In this document: positions 10,371 through 22,970 of the stretch, one piece after another
How the letters are laid out: every line of letters begins with the position of its first letter
Numbering within the stretch: the stretch's first letter is position 1
Program-made: the position numbers and the translations under genes
The notes under the pieces: model-generated
Databases searched by the model: none
Seen by the model: the letters and a program-made list of their open reading frames with translations, nothing else
What the model was told of the DNA's origin: nothing
Assembly (NCBI RefSeq): GCF_021462225.1
Contig: NC_061811.1
Span: 4,175,163 to 4,239,162 of the forward strand
DNA: 64,000 nucleotides
Source: Girardinichthys multiradiatus
Taxonomy: Eukaryota; Chordata; Actinopteri; Cyprinodontiformes; Goodeidae
Reading direction: 5' to 3'

Positions 10371-11389
10371 AGCAACATTGAATGTGCCAAGTTTGCTTCT
10401 TATAATGTGTGAGATTTTTATTGTCAATATTCTTAAGAATATTTTCAAGACAACAGTTTTCAGCAGCTAGTTTCAGGTGGATCATGGCTGCCTTGAGTAC
10501 ATAGACCTTCAAGTCGCTCTGGGTTGTGATGTTCTTGCCAATTATTTCTTTTGTGTGCCCTCCTCAACCTGGACTTGGAAGCTGGATCTGAGTTAGACCC
10601 TGGTGCTGGTAATAATTTTTGAGGCTGTTGGCGCCCATCCCCTGACAGCACAGAGGCCTCGTCTTTGCCTCAACCCCAGCTCTGGTTCCATCTCCATTTA
10701 GGAGTGTTACTGGAAATCTGTCCAGTGGGACCTGAATCTGATAATTAACTCAGGTCAGCCTGCCAGAATCTGTACATCTGTTGGAGAACATGGACCGTTG
10801 TTATTAAGAACACTTATCCTGTAGTTATTCATCATCTTTTGAAATCTGTGAAAAAAGAATTTCACTGAAGCCCATTTTTATACTCTATGGTTTTAGAACT
10901 TAATACCAGTATGGTCCATGTCCGTGGAATCTAAGCAAGGTTTCTAAGAGCTTTAGTAGTTTATGTTTTTAATGACCGATTCACTTTGCAGATTGAGGGA
11001 GTAGTGGGAGAATAATATGGAACCTTTTACTCTTTCTTTTGGATATGAGACACCAATGTTTATAAGTGTTTTTTATATTTATTAGGCATTTACATTTAGC
11101 ACGAGGAAGAAGATTTTCTGATAAAACAGCAGACCCACAACACAGATATGCAGACTTTATATTTTGGATTTGAAAATAGATCCTTTTCAAATCATGTTAG
11201 CAAAAGAGAAAAATTCAAGGGAGACCTTGGTGCAGAGGCCAATTCCTGCCGAACTTATAAAAAAAACACTTTTGTATTCTGTGTGGCTGCAAATTCTAGC
11301 AGAAGTTTCACAAACTTTCCTCTGGATGTCAGATTCTCCCTTTTTAAAGAAAAACTACACAAAATATCACAATGTTGACTTTGTTGTTC
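10371..11389. other. Unassigned DNA
   Basis: Only short frames. No repeat family was recognised. Confidence 0.45.
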
Positions 11390-12515
11390 CTTTCAAAAGT
11401 TTAATGTCAAAAGTATTTTATTGGGATTTTACACAAAGTAGCATGAAAGAAAACATTTCCATGATTTTCTTTTTAAACATAAAAATCTGAAAAGTGTGGC
11501 ATGCATTTGTATTTTACCCTCCTGAGCCAATGATGCATAGAAACATCTTTTGGTGCTATTACAACTGCCAGTGCTTTAGCTTTTGATTTTTATTTCCCAT
11601 AGAGCTTTGCAAAATAGCTTAAGATCATGGACTTTGACTACACTTTGATCTAAAACATAATCATTGTATCTCTGGCTGTTTGTTCAGGGTGGTTGTCCTG
11701 CTAGAAGGTGAACCTCCACCCAGTCGTACGTCTTCTGCAGCCCATCCAGGATTGTGCTGGATTTAGCTCCAACTCTGACCAGCTTCCACCACCAAGTTTC
11801 ATCATAGGGTTGGTATGTAGGGTGATGTGCAATGTTAGTTTTGCTTGTGGGCCAAAGGGTTCTTTTTTGTGTCATCTGAACGCAGCAGCTTCTTCTACAT
11901 GTTTACCTGGCTTCTACATCTTTCCTCTCCTCTGTAAGGTTCCTCTACAACAGTACAACAGATGACCCCACCTAATCAGGGGATTTCTGCAGCACCTCCT
12001 AAGTTACCATGGGCCTCCTGGCTCCTGGCTGAACAATGCTATCATCTCTCATATTCAAATGATTAATTGAACAGTTCTTTTTAATGCATCCAAAGCTTGG
12101 GATATTGTTTTAGAACCTAACTATGCTTTAAACTTCTTCACAACCTTCTCCATGACCTGACTGCTGTGTTCCTTGGTCTCACTGATACTGTTTGTTCGGT
12201 AATGTTCTCTAACAAACCTCTATGGCTTTTCACAGAGCATGTGCATTTATAGATTAACTTTCACACAGCTTGACCATATTTATAAATTAGGTTACTTCTA
12301 AAGGCAGTTGGTTGCACTGGATTCTGTTTAGGGGTATCAATTAAAGGGAGCTGGGTATAAATGCATGCCATACTTTTTTGAATTTAGTCATAAAAATACA
12401 AATAATAATATGCTAATATTCATTCCACTTATGTGATACTTTGTATTATTAATTTGTCACATACAATTTGAACAAAACATTACATTTAAGTCTATGGTTG
12501 AAATGTGAAACAGTG
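11390..12515 (-). mobile_element. Tc1-like family B relic (copy 2)
   Basis: The reverse complement follows the family: CTGAAAAGTGTGGCATGC near 11488 at one end and CACTGGATTCTGTTTAGGGG near 12317 at the other. Pieces of transposase lie between, including the Q-D-N-like region around 11690-11720 and the AGTTACCATGGGCCTCC motif near 12002. Internal deletions and stops make it non-functional. Confidence 0.75.
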
Positions 12516-13595
12516 TAAATGCTGCTGCTGCAAACATACGTTTTGTGAATATGTGTTCAACGTTTGTATGTAGACAATAACCAAAAGAAAACATTTTCAA
12601 TATTGCAGTAAGAATAATTATCAAGTGGCACATTCAGACCTAAAATACTATACCTTTTTTTCATATGAACAATTCATTGCTGACTCATTTACGCTGTTTT
12701 ATTGGCTAAACCTACGGCTTCTGAAACTCTCCATGTCCTCAGGAAATCTTAATAACCCCTCAGATTATTTTTCTTTTATAAGAAGTGTTAGAGATGGAGG
12801 GTGGTGTAACCCCAGAACCGCATGCGAATGGTGGAATCAAATTCTGTCTGAGCAGCTGCATAACAGCAAACAACTTGCAGTATTCCGGCTTGTTTTCACT
12901 TTTCTTCTGGCATGAAACAATCTGTGCATCAACTCTCCTACTGCCTGTTACAATGATGCACATAAATCTCCTTCTTGATGGGCAAAAAAATTCCTGAGAG
13001 ATTTCTCATAATAGCCATTGTCCCTCCAACACAAACATAAAGGTGTTTGCGTGTGCATTTGTGCACATATGGGGTTAATCCAAAATCTGCTCCACTTGCA
13101 TGGCGATGCCTCATTACTTGTAATACCTCCCTGTTCGCCCTGAAAACGGGTGCGGTTCTCCTCGCTGGGCCCAGTCATCAAGGTGACCCAACATGCCCCA
13201 AGATGGCAGGCAGGCAGACGGGCTGGAGGAGAGGGGGGGTGTCTGTCCTGTCTTTATTGCACACAGGCCACCGTATGCTGGTTGGTGCACTTGGCCCTGG
13301 GTATTTCCAGGCTGCTGCATACGTCCCGGTGAGCAAGCAGCTGATCTCATTTTTCAACATGCAGCTGCCCAAACATCAGGCTCAGGTGAAGGTGACCTCC
13401 CTTGCCTTTTGGGAGGTCTTCTGAAAGATGTGCAGAATCTACAGTACTCTAACGGTTGCAGATGTATCTGAGGTGAAACCTGCCAATTCTGATTTTGACT
13501 ATAATTAAAAAATGTCCTTCAGGTTATTTGGTAGAGGTAGCAGTTTTAGGTCAAACAGAGAACAAAGAGAATAAAAACATTATCTCTTTTTGCAG
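12516..13595. other. Unassigned region with GC-rich patch
   Basis: A GC-richer patch at about 13040-13480 has overlapping open frames on both strands (125 codons plus at 13047-13424; 78 codons minus at 13114-13350), so none is convincing as a gene. It could be conserved non-coding DNA. Confidence 0.4.
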
Positions 13596-14970
13596 TCACC
13601 GGCCACTTTATTAGGTACAGCTTGCTAGTACTGGGTTTGATCACCGTTTGTCTTCAAAACTGCCTCAATTCGTAGTTTTATAGATTCATCTAGGTCTGAA
13701 TGCACTGCTGAGAGGTTTCTGTTCATGTTGACACGGCAACAATGCTGTTGTTGCAGGTTTTTCAGCTGCACATCCATGATGAGAATCTCCTCTTTCACCA
13801 CATCCTAAAGGTTCTCTATTGTATTAAGATCTTGTGACTGTGGAGGAAACTGGAGCACAGTGATCTCATTGCTATGTTCAAGAAACCAGTTTGTGATGAT
13901 TCGAGCTTTTGACATGGAGGATTGTCCTGCTTGTTGGAGAAATCAGGAGACCGTAATCATAAAGAGATAAAAATGGATAGTTAAAATAGGTAGATTTTGG
14001 GGTTTCAAAAATGCTCAGACCAAGGAGTCCAAAGTATGTCAAGAAAATATTCTAGCACGATGGCTGAACTGTTAGTACAAGGCAGGATGGATCCATGTAC
14101 ACCAAATTCTGACCCTACCATCTGATAGCTGCCTAAAGAGGACATATTGTGCAAAATCCCCCTTTTTAGCCCTTAAATATATTTTATTGGAGTACTTAGA
14201 GTCTGGAGGAGTGCAGAAAAATTTAATTTATTCTCTCCAGGTGCTGCATCATATTTGACATGCTGGGTCATATTTTTCAGTTTGTTCAGTTTGCTTTATT
14301 ATCTATTATGTTTTTTGATCTGTTACATCACAGTACTTGCTGTGGAACAGCCATATAAGGTCATGGATTTCCAGTTGATCATATTCACATATCCGCCATT
14401 TTTATTTTTCGCTGTGATTTTATAGTCCAAGCTCAAATATGCTGAAGCTACAAGTGGAAGTGTAAATGTTCGGTTGTTGGGTCTACTGAGCCATACAATT
14501 TATTGTCTGGTTAAATTTTATTTCTCATGGAAATTTACCCGGTGGGGAAATTCCTCTTTGTCTGAGCGAGCGGTGCCTTCCGCAACCTCCGCCAGTATGA
14601 AGGATTTGCTGAAAGAACTCATATTAAGGGGTCAGTTCCTACTGTTTATGGAAAAAACAGACACAGCAAAGCGGTAAGCTGCAAATAACGCTAAAATGAC
14701 AACAAACCTTATTTTAGACATGAATTTATTGTGGCCATTGTGTTGATGGCAGTAGCATCATGCCTGCTGCTTTTAGCTCCTTGAGAACAGAACTGTACTG
14801 TGTGTTTTGAATATTATTATTACCAGTTTTGTATTGTTTTTGCGGTTTCTGTCTTGTTTCTGCACTACTATATAATTGTTATCAGACTACGTTGTTCCCA
14901 GATAATTGACTTTTTTGCTATTTGTGTTAACTAGCAACAAAAGAGGTGTACCTAATAAAGTGTCCAGGAA
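13596..14970 (-). mobile_element. Tc1-like family E relic with insertion
   Basis: The left end reads CACCGGCCACTTTATTAGGT and the right end is its reverse complement in decayed form (GTACCTAATAAAGTGTCC near 14949). This pairing is a well-known fish and vertebrate Tc1-like terminus. The left 530 bp carry the C-terminal half of a transposase gene on the minus strand, heavily decayed. The N-terminal half is gone or replaced by the foreign block at about 14135-14900. Confidence 0.75.
14135..14900. mobile_element. Insert in Tc1-E, possibly from a THAP-bearing transposon
   Basis: Starts with AAAGAGGACATATTGTGCAA, a string I associate with ends of an abundant fish DNA transposon. Near 14460-14510 a plus-strand frame reads K-C-S-V-V-G and then a stop, resembling the first cysteine motif of a THAP zinc finger. 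No matching right terminus was found, so the boundaries are approximate and the class is uncertain. Confidence 0.3.
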
Positions 14971-16089
14971 AGGATGCATCAAAGCATATGTCATTAACTT
15001 TTATCTGATTTTTATTAGAAAGATGGGCTAATCTTTGGCAAGCTGATTTGGGAATCACTACTCTGAGTTACTGTTTTCTTTGAAAAGTTTTAGCAAAAAA
15101 CACCAATCAGATGTTATAAATGCACACACCCCACCATTTTATGGCTGCCTTCATCCATCTTCAATCTCCTGTCATTTTTGCACTCCATATATTTTTCTTC
15201 CCTTTTCTCTCTCTCCTGCCCTCCCCGTCTCTTCCTGTCACCCCCTCCCTCTTTCCCTTCTAACACAGGACAGATTGGGAAGCCGTGATGGCGGCACAGA
15301 AGTTGAGGGAGAAGCTATTTATCCCAGACGGATCAGGAGGTGTGTGACGGAGGTGTGGACGGTTGCTGCAGGTCAGTGACGTTGGCAGGCGCCAGGCAGG
15401 CCGGCCCACATGGCTCGGGGACTGTGGGACTACAGACAGATGGCACCTGGTGGGTGACAAACAATTAACAAACCAACAAGAATAGCTGGATCGGCACTAT
15501 ACCCACAAGCGCAGGAGATAGCAAGAGAGCGGGTGCATCTGTGCTCTGAACACTTCTACTCTTTACTTTTCCTCTCCCCAAGACTTGTTTTGTATAACAG
15601 TTGCAATTTAACCATGTGTCTTTCTCACAAAAACACTCGTGTCGTTGTGTTGCTGTAGAACGGTCTAAATAAAGCAGTGCTGAGCATATGCAACCAGCAT
15701 ATGTTTCTGTTTATTTTAGTGCAGTTTTCAGAGAAGTGGCTGTTAATTTAAATGCACATGACTGTGAAACAACACATCGGGAATCCAGTAAAATGCATCA
15801 AAAAGTTTAAAGCAGTCAAAGTTACTCTTTGCAGTACATTAACTTGGCATTGTCAGAATCCGTGTGAATGTTCTGTGTAAAGTTCCTACTGGAAGTGATT
15901 TAGGATGTTTACTGAAAGTAAGCATGATGGCCAAAGTCATTAGACTCCCTGCATCCAAATGCAATTGTTATTTTGTACTATAATGGTTATTGTAATGGTC
16001 AAAAAGAACAAGATGTGGAATCCTCTACCAAATTTTTAAAGGTCTCAGACGAATATTATGGCACAAAAGTATAAAGTTTTTGAATTCTT
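14971..16089. other. Unassigned DNA with GC-rich patch
   Basis: The patch at 15230-15440 is C/T-rich and then GC-rich. It has 99 open codons on the plus strand (15080-15379) and 66 on the minus strand (15260-15460). No domain and no repeat family was recognised. Confidence 0.4.
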
Positions 16090-17222
16090 GAGTTTTTATT
16101 ATATTATGTCATGTTAAAACCCCAAACTGTAGTTTGTTTTTAAGTGGGAATTTGAGTGAGAGACCAACACAAAGTGCTGTATTAATAGGAAATATGACGA
16201 AAAATGATACATGGCTTTCAAAAGTTTCACTAAATTAAAATACAAAAAGTGTAGCATACATCTGTATTCAGAGTTCCTTTATGGCACCCCCTAAATAAAA
16301 TCCAGTGCACACTCGTGATTTTAGGATTCACCTAACGAGTAACATCTCAGGGCGAGAGATGGTTGTGAAGACATTTCTGTAAACCTAACAAGATATGGCT
16401 GGTCGGACAATAGAGCATTAATCACAGAAGCAGCCAAGAGGTCCATGGTTTGCTGGAGGAAGTGCAGAGGTCCACAGGTCAGGTGGAAGAGTCAGTTGAC
16501 AGGACAACACCATGTACTCTACATATCTGACCTTTTAGGAAGAATAGGGAGGAACAAATCATTGTTAAAAGAAAGCTGCCACGAGGCATGTAGCAGACAC
16601 AGCAAACAAGTTGAAGAAGGTGCTCTTGTCAAATGACACCAATACTAAACTTTGCAAGCTAATGCAAAATGACATGTTTGATGGAAAACTAAACTGCACA
16701 TCACCCTAAACACACCATCATTATGGTGAAACTTTGTAGTGGAAGCATTAATCTATTGGGTGCCTTTTCTGCAGCAGGAACATGGAAGCATGGTCAGAGA
16801 TGATTGGAAGATGGATGGAGCTAAATACAGGAAGATCCTAGAAGACTATCTGTTCGATGCTGCAGAAGACTTGAGACTGGAGGGGAGGTTCACTTTCCAG
16901 AAGGACAATGACCCAAAACATAGAGCCAGAGATACAATGGAATTGTTTAGATCAAAGCATGTTTATGTGTTAGAAAGGCCCAGTCAAAGTCCAGACCTAA
17001 ATCCCACTGTGAACCTTTGACAAGACTTTCTGTTCACAGATATTCTCAATCCAGTTGAGCTGAGCTTGAGCTATTTTGCAGAGCAAAATTATCTGTCTCC
17101 ACCCCACAAGACGTGCAGCTGTAACTGCACAAAAGCTTGATTAAAAAAAAAAACATACTGGAATTTGTGGTCGTAAAGTGACAAAATGTGCCAAAGTTGC
17201 GGTGTAAATACTTTGTAGTATC
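16090..17222 (+). mobile_element. Tc1-like family B relic (copy 3)
   Basis: Both ends are present in decayed form: a leader with ATAAAATCCAGTGCACACTC near 16295 and a 3' end with GTGACAAAATGTGCCAAAG near 17179. The transposase C-terminal half is still readable on the plus strand at 16739-17020, with the D-N-D-P-K-H block that holds a catalytic aspartate near 16905 and Q-S-P-D-L-N-P near 16983. The N-terminal third is largely deleted. Stops and shifts occur elsewhere. Confidence 0.85.
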
Positions 17223-17258
17223 CATACTGTGTAGTGGACTGTTGTCATCTGGAATACA

Positions 17259-17259
<1 letters not shown>

Positions 17260-17312
<53 letters not shown>
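17260..17312. repeat. (GT)n microsatellite
   Basis: About 26 GT units. Confidence 0.97.
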
Positions 17313-17313
<1 letters not shown>

Positions 17314-17429
17314 TGAGAGACTATGCATGCGTGTGAACACATCTGGAGTCTAGACTATGCGGCTCTGTGTGCAGGGTGCTATCTGCTTGCGGCATTGGGA
17401 CCGGAGACCAACCATGTTGACATAGGTGG

Positions 17430-17457
17430 CACACACACACACACACACACACACACA
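17430..17457. repeat. (CA)n microsatellite
   Basis: About 14 CA units. Confidence 0.95.
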
Positions 17458-17854
17458 TCAGCATCTGTTTTCAGCAGTCAGTATTCTGACCAAACCTGCC
17501 CCACCCTCTCCACACACATATTGAAACCCAGCTGAGAGATGGAAAGAGGCAGGAGGCGACAGAGATGGATGCAGCGTGGATGTATTCATGTTGCGGGAAA
17601 CCAGGAATGCTTGGTAAACACTAAAATAAAGAGCCAGTGCTTGTTCTCAAGAATAACCCCATAAGTCCCCTGAAACCGTCTTTCTCCATTCCTGCGTCAG
17701 GTTACGAAGACACGGATGGAAGAACAGCTTGTGTATTTTGTCTTTTGCTGGTTGTTTAAATGTGTGCATTGAACAGGGACTTATAAGGGATTTTCTCATG
17801 AGGAGCTGTGGTCAGTCATGAAATGGCCCCTCAGTAGTCTTGAAAGCCAACCCT

Positions 17855-17877
17855 ATGTGTGTGTGTGTGTGTGTGTG
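17855..17877. repeat. (GT)n microsatellite
   Basis: About 11 GT units. Confidence 0.95.
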
Positions 17878-18335
17878 AGAGAGATAAACAACTGGTGGGC
17901 TGTATTGCAGAGTGTTTGCTAAAACAGCCATATTTGCCCATATCAGTGCACTGTCACTTATGATGTAAATCTCAGATTTCAAGTCAAGCAGACACTTAAA
18001 CATGTTCACTGCTGAATGTGAACATGTGAACCACAAAGAGTGGCCTGATCAAGCAACAAGGCGGGACTGCTGGATGCATGGAGAAGAGCAAAAAACAAAA
18101 CACAAAAGGGAATAAAAAAAAGCTGTTTACAAAATAGTTTTTCTGTAGGAAAGGAAAATTCTTAAAATACTGCAGAAGTAATCATGAAGAGCTGTTAGAA
18201 TATGTGCATCTGTTTGTTCCTGCATGGTCCTGAATAGCTGTATGTACTTTAACCAACTTACAGATTTCTCTTGGTTTAGTCTAACTTTATTGTTTCTGAT
18301 CATAAAACTAATTTTACTTTCAGACAAAGACTGAG

Positions 18336-19420
18336 TGAATACAAAAAGCTATTAAAAAGCTACCAAAACCAACTCCATCCTATATGTAAAAAGTTATTAC
18401 CCTCCATCCAAAAAACTGCTTAAACGACTCTTCTTCATTTGCGGTCGTTTTAATATAGCCACTTTGGAGGGTTTTCAAGCATGAACAGCTGTTTATGGTC
18501 ATGCCAGAGTGATTCTTTCACATTTAGTTCCCAACTTTGACTAGGCCAATCTCGTACTCGTACTCGTCATACTCGTTGTACTCGTTGTCCTCTGCTTATC
18601 CGGGACCGGGTCGTGGGGGCAGCAGGCTCAGCAGAGACACCCAGACGTCCCTCTCCTCAGACACCTACTCCAGCACCTCCGGGGGGACCCCAAGGCACTC
18701 CCAGGCCAGCCGATGTGGAGGAGCAGCGGCTCTACTCCGAGCTCCTCCTGGATGGCCGAGCTCCTCACCCTATCTCTAAGGGAGTGCCCGGCCACCCTAC
18801 AGAGGAAGCTCATTTCAGCCGCTTGTATCCAGGATCTCGTTCTTTCGGTCATGACCCAAAGTTCATGGCCATAGGTGAGGGTCGGAACGTAGACCGACCG
18901 GTAAATCGAGAGCTTCGCTTTTTGGCTCAGCTCTCTCTTCACCACAACGGACTTACTGCGGCAGCCGCACCGATCCGTCTGTCGATCTCCCGCTCCATTC
19001 TTCCCTCACTTGTGAACAAGACCCCGAGATACTTAAACTCCTTCGCTTAAGGCAGGAACTCCCCTCCAACCTGAAGAGGACAAGCCACCCTTTTCCGGTC
19101 CAGAACCATGGCCTCGGACTTGAAGGAGCTGATCCTCATCCCAGCCACTTCACACTCGGCTGCGAACCGCCCCAGTGCATGCTGTGGGTCTTGGCTAGAG
19201 GGGGCCAGCAGGACCACGTCATCTGCAAAAAGAAGAGACAAAATCCTCAAACCAGACCCAACTCCGGGCCTTGGCTGCGCATGTCCATAAAAGTTATGAA
19301 CAGGACCGGTAACAAAGGTCAGCCCTGCCGGAGTCGAAACCCCTTATTTTGTTTTTGTCATAACAATTTAGAGGTGAACGTGCTGGGGTGCAGTGTTGTG
19401 CCAGTTCATCCTTACCAAGA
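18336..19420 (-). mobile_element. Tc1-like family C relic interrupted by Rex3
   Basis: Left part (18336-18549) shows AAAAAGTTATTACCCTCC and then GGAGGGTTTTCAAGCATGAA and TTTGACTAGGCCAA, the reverse complement of family C. After the Rex3 copy the same element continues at about 19339 with TTATTTTGTTTTTGTCATAA and AGAGGTGAACGTGCTGGGGT. The right limit is lost in decayed sequence. Confidence 0.7.
18550..19338 (-). mobile_element. Rex3 non-LTR retrotransposon, 5'-truncated (copy 1)
   Basis: Coding orientation is minus. The left end is the 3' tail, a short run of CTCGTACTCGTACTCG repeats, as expected for RTE-type elements. The frame at 19047-19250 holds L-L-F-A-D-D-V-V-L-L-A, the reverse-transcriptase catalytic box. 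The frame at 18628-18945 holds the downstream V-A-G-H-S-L-R-D-R-V-R block and the C-terminal region. The sequence stops upstream of this, so about three quarters of a full element is missing. Frameshifts separate the two frames. Confidence 0.9.
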
Positions 19421-20296
19421 ACTATTTCAAAAGCAGTGTTGTAAAGCTCTAAAGGTTAATACAAACTACTCTATTGTCATGTTCATAGTTCACCAGCTAA
19501 ACATTCTAAACTATGTTCAGAGCACCAACATGAATTGGTTCCTGTTTATTTGTGAGATTTTGTCTATCGTTTAAACATATACATGTAGGTCATGATGTCA
19601 TTACCACGTAGATTATGTCTTTTCCTATCATTTGATACCTACTTTATATCTTTTTTATTCTCTCCTGTTGCCTCTGCTTACATAACATGTATTTTATAAT
19701 GGCCAAATTTCCATAATTACCAGTTGCTCTCATTGACATTTTAAACTATGGTCCATTTATGCTATGTTTGTAATTGCTATGACCTTTAACCTTCTTAATA
19801 CCATCCTGTGAGCACAGATTTGGCCTGAGTTTTTTTATGGCTCCCTTTAAACTGTTATTGAACAGTCAAAAAGTCATTTTAACACAGAATATTTACAGAT
19901 ACTGAAAGTTAAAGTTGTCTTGGAAAAAAGAGCAGAAACACCCACTTAATGCACATATTTTATTTATAACTGGAATTATTGTCCAACTGCATAAATACGG
20001 TCTGCTTAAGTTTGCCATTGTCTGGGAAGATATCTGTTCTAAAATAAGTACACCCAAAAGAAGGCAATAATGTCCCACTCATTCTATTGGCTGGAACCAA
20101 TACTAGGCTGTTACCATGTTAGTCCAAGTGAGAGCAAATAGAATTTGTAAACAGAGAGGAAAGACCTGAGTGAGCAGGGGAATGTTTGAGCTCAAAGAAA
20201 ATGAAGCAAACATGACAAAATATTTGTGAGAGAGGCATTAAATCTGAATACATAGATCAGGGCATATATGTAAGCAAGCAGGAGTTTTTTAATTGT
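19421..20296. other. Unassigned AT-rich DNA
   Basis: No frame of note. The left part may include further decayed Tc1-C sequence. Confidence 0.4.
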
Positions 20297-20632
20297 CAGT
20301 CAGTCATTTTCTACCGCTTATTCCATAGTGGGTCACAGGGGAGCTGGTGCCTATCTCCAGCAGTCTACGGGCGAGAGGCGGGGAACACCGGTCGCCAGTC
20401 CATCGCAGGGCAACACACAAACAACCATGCACACACTCATTCACACACCTAAAGGCAATTTAGAGTTACCAATTAACCTAACAGGCATGTCTTTGGACTG
20501 TGGGAAGAAGCCGGAGTACCCGGTGAGAACCCACACATGCACGGGGAGAACATGCAAACTCCATGCAGGAAGACCCCCGGCTGGGAATCGAACCCAGGAC
20601 CTTCTTGCTGCAAGGTAACAGTGCTACCAACT
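20297..20632 (-). mobile_element. V-SINE-like element (minus orientation)
   Basis: Read on the minus strand, a tRNA-like head comes first, with an A-box-like TTGGTAGCACTG and a perfect B box GGTTCGATTCC (plus-strand 20587-20597). A core follows that runs through GGAGTTTGCATGTTCTCCCC and TCCCACAGTCCAAAGACATG, and the copy ends in a TGAC repeat tail at the plus-strand left end. Head, core and tail match the V-SINE type known from fish (for example DANA/HE1). The copy is nearly full length. Confidence 0.7.
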
Positions 20633-22269
20633 ACAACAGAAATTTTAGGATGAGTAGTACACAATTTGAGGATGAAAATAAGGAATTCTACTCTCAAATT
20701 GAAAATGTATGCTCTTGAATTTTAAAAGAATATTTCCCCCATCTAAAAGCTGCCCAGTCTGATTTCAGGAGGGCAGCACTACATACATGACTGTCATCTG
20801 AATATAAATATATATATATATATATATTTGGCAAGAGTTACTCTCTGTATCTTCTTAGTTATAAAAACAAGAATAAATAGTTAGTTGTGGAAACACCCTT
20901 CGATATCGTAAAAAAAAGCTAATAAATGTTTATTCCTTCTTAAATTTTTAAATGCAACAGAAAAAAATTTAGTAAAGGTAAAATCAACACAGAGTGAAAT
21001 GTTGACATAAATATATAAATCCTCTGTAAAGCAAACAGGTCCCAACTAACACAGTCTGGGTTTTACATTCTTCTATACCTTTTCAGGAGCCAGTGGGTCG
21101 ATAAGAGAGATGGTTTGAGTAGAAAATTGATTTCCCAGAATAATTGCTGTATTCTCTTTGTCCAGAAGACTTAAGGGTCTTTGAGGTTTTTTCTCAATAC
21201 AGTTGCTGGCTGTCCGCTTTACCCTCATTGGCCAAACATATTACACTTGTGAAAGAAGTACAATTTATGGGGAGCTCAGTGAGATTTGCAGAAACAGTAC
21301 ATCAACAGTGTTTGACCTTTATGATAAATAAAGCATGAAACACAAATGGCAGGTGAAATGGTTATTAGCCTCCAGAAACCAATGATGATGTTTCCTTCCA
21401 GGTTGAGGTTGTATCGAATTGTTACATTTAGTTTTAAATTAAATGGTCTGTGTCTTGCAGATACATGATGACTTTCACTCATCACCTTTACGTGATAGAT
21501 CCTGACATAGACATGATGTTGTGGACAGCAGAACATCCTCGTGTGTCTTCATCATTTTGATCTTCAACGATATTCAAATCTGCAGCAAGCAAAACAGTAG
21601 TATCAAGGTTGATTAGGGTCCAAATACTCTCTGCTTTTCCAAGGCTGTATGAACTGTACATGTATACTCTGCACAAGGTATGGTGAATAAAAACATTTAA
21701 CATGGACTCAGCGAGCACAGTATCTTTTTGGAGAGCAATTTGTCCAAAAGCCAGGTGCAAGCACTATATGCGAAGACAAAACAGAACTATGCATCATCCT
21801 ATAGAGACGTCTATTTAGATACGATTGTGCTGTGTTGTTCTGTGATACAGAGGGGGTGATTCTCCAAGCTCCTCCATGCCCTTCCTGCATATCATAGCCA
21901 ACTGCCATCTGAAGCTTCCCTGTGTTGCTCCAGTGTACAAACCCTATTGTGTCCCCCCTGAGATAAGCAGAGACGGTAAGAGAAAGAGAGAGAATCAGGC
22001 AGAGGGTTGAAAGACTTCTGTGGAGGCGCCAGGTCTATCTCTTCTATCTCCTTTGGGAAACATGCTGGCATTCCCAAAGACAGTGCTGTTAAGAGCCTCA
22101 TCGCCCCACTGCCCGACTTTTACACACAGAGGACAAGGAGATGTGGAGATCTCCTCCTGAACTCCTCATCTCTCACGACTGAAAGAGAGTGGTCAAACGA
22201 GACTGACAAAATTTTCAGTTTTTGTCTGTAATCTGATATATGAGGGCTTTATTGATATGTACAGTATGT
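20633..22269. other. Unassigned DNA
   Basis: Contains a short TA array at 20807-20827. A GC-richer patch with a 74-codon plus frame lies at 21960-22210. No family was recognised. Confidence 0.4.
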
Positions 22270-22970
22270 ATCAGGTAGAGTTTATACTACTAAAAGGACC
22301 TTCAACTGTACCTCATTTTGTCACTAAAGTCTTCAGTGTGTGTTGTTGGGATTTAATGAGGTAGACACACACAACGTAGACCAACCACGTTGCACGTAAC
22401 TGTGAAGTGAATGGAAAATAATACATAGTCTGAAAAGTGTGGCTTTCATTTATATTGAGTCCATTTACTTTGATACCTCTAAATAAAATCCAGTGCAATC
22501 AACCGCCTTCAGCTAAATCCAGGACAATCCTGGAATAAAACCTAGAGGCTGTAGAAGACCTGAGACTGGGGTGGAGGTTCACCTTCCACCAGTACAACCA
22601 CCCTAAACATACAGCCAAGCCTGAACAGGATGGTTTAGGTTAAGGCACGTTCCTGTGTTAGAATTCCCGGTCTAGACCGAAATCCAGTTGAGAATCTGTG
22701 ATAAGACTTGAAAACTGATGTTCGCAGACTCTCCATCCAAGCTGGCTGAGCTTGAGCTGTTTAGCAAAGAAGAAAGCTTTCTTTTCCAGATGCACAAAGC
22801 TAGGAGAGCCTTACCCCCAGAAACCCGCAGCTGTAACTGCAGTGAAAGATGGTTCTACAAAGCATTGACTCAGTGTGGGCAAATAGAAATGCACAGTATT
22901 TAGATTATTATTTGTAAATAAATGAAGACCATGTATAATTTTCCTTCACTAAATGAATTGAATCTTGCGG
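22270..22970 (+). mobile_element. Tc1-like family B, internally deleted (copy 4)
   Basis: The 5' portion (CTGAAAAGTGTGGCTTTC near 22430 and AAATCCAGTGCAATCAACC near 22485) jumps directly at about 22530 into the transposase 3' third (GACCTGAGACTGGGGTGGAG near 22557, GTTGAGAATCTGTGATAAG near 22687). The 3' end follows with CATTGACTCAGTGTGGGC. About 700 bp of the gene is missing. Confidence 0.8.

Larger units (their letters stand above)
17223..18335. other. Microsatellite-rich unassigned DNA
   Basis: Holds three CA/GT arrays, listed separately. Open frames here are products of the repeats. No gene was seen. Confidence 0.5.

Noticed and set aside
17046..17342. 98-codon minus-strand frame with HTHTHT repeats
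   Set aside because: Product of the GT microsatellite.
18613..19050. 145-codon plus-strand frame
   Set aside because: Antisense shadow of the Rex3 coding region on the minus strand.
20473..20618. tRNA gene suggested by the perfect B box
   Set aside because: The box belongs to a V-SINE-like repeat. No cloverleaf for a functional tRNA could be drawn.
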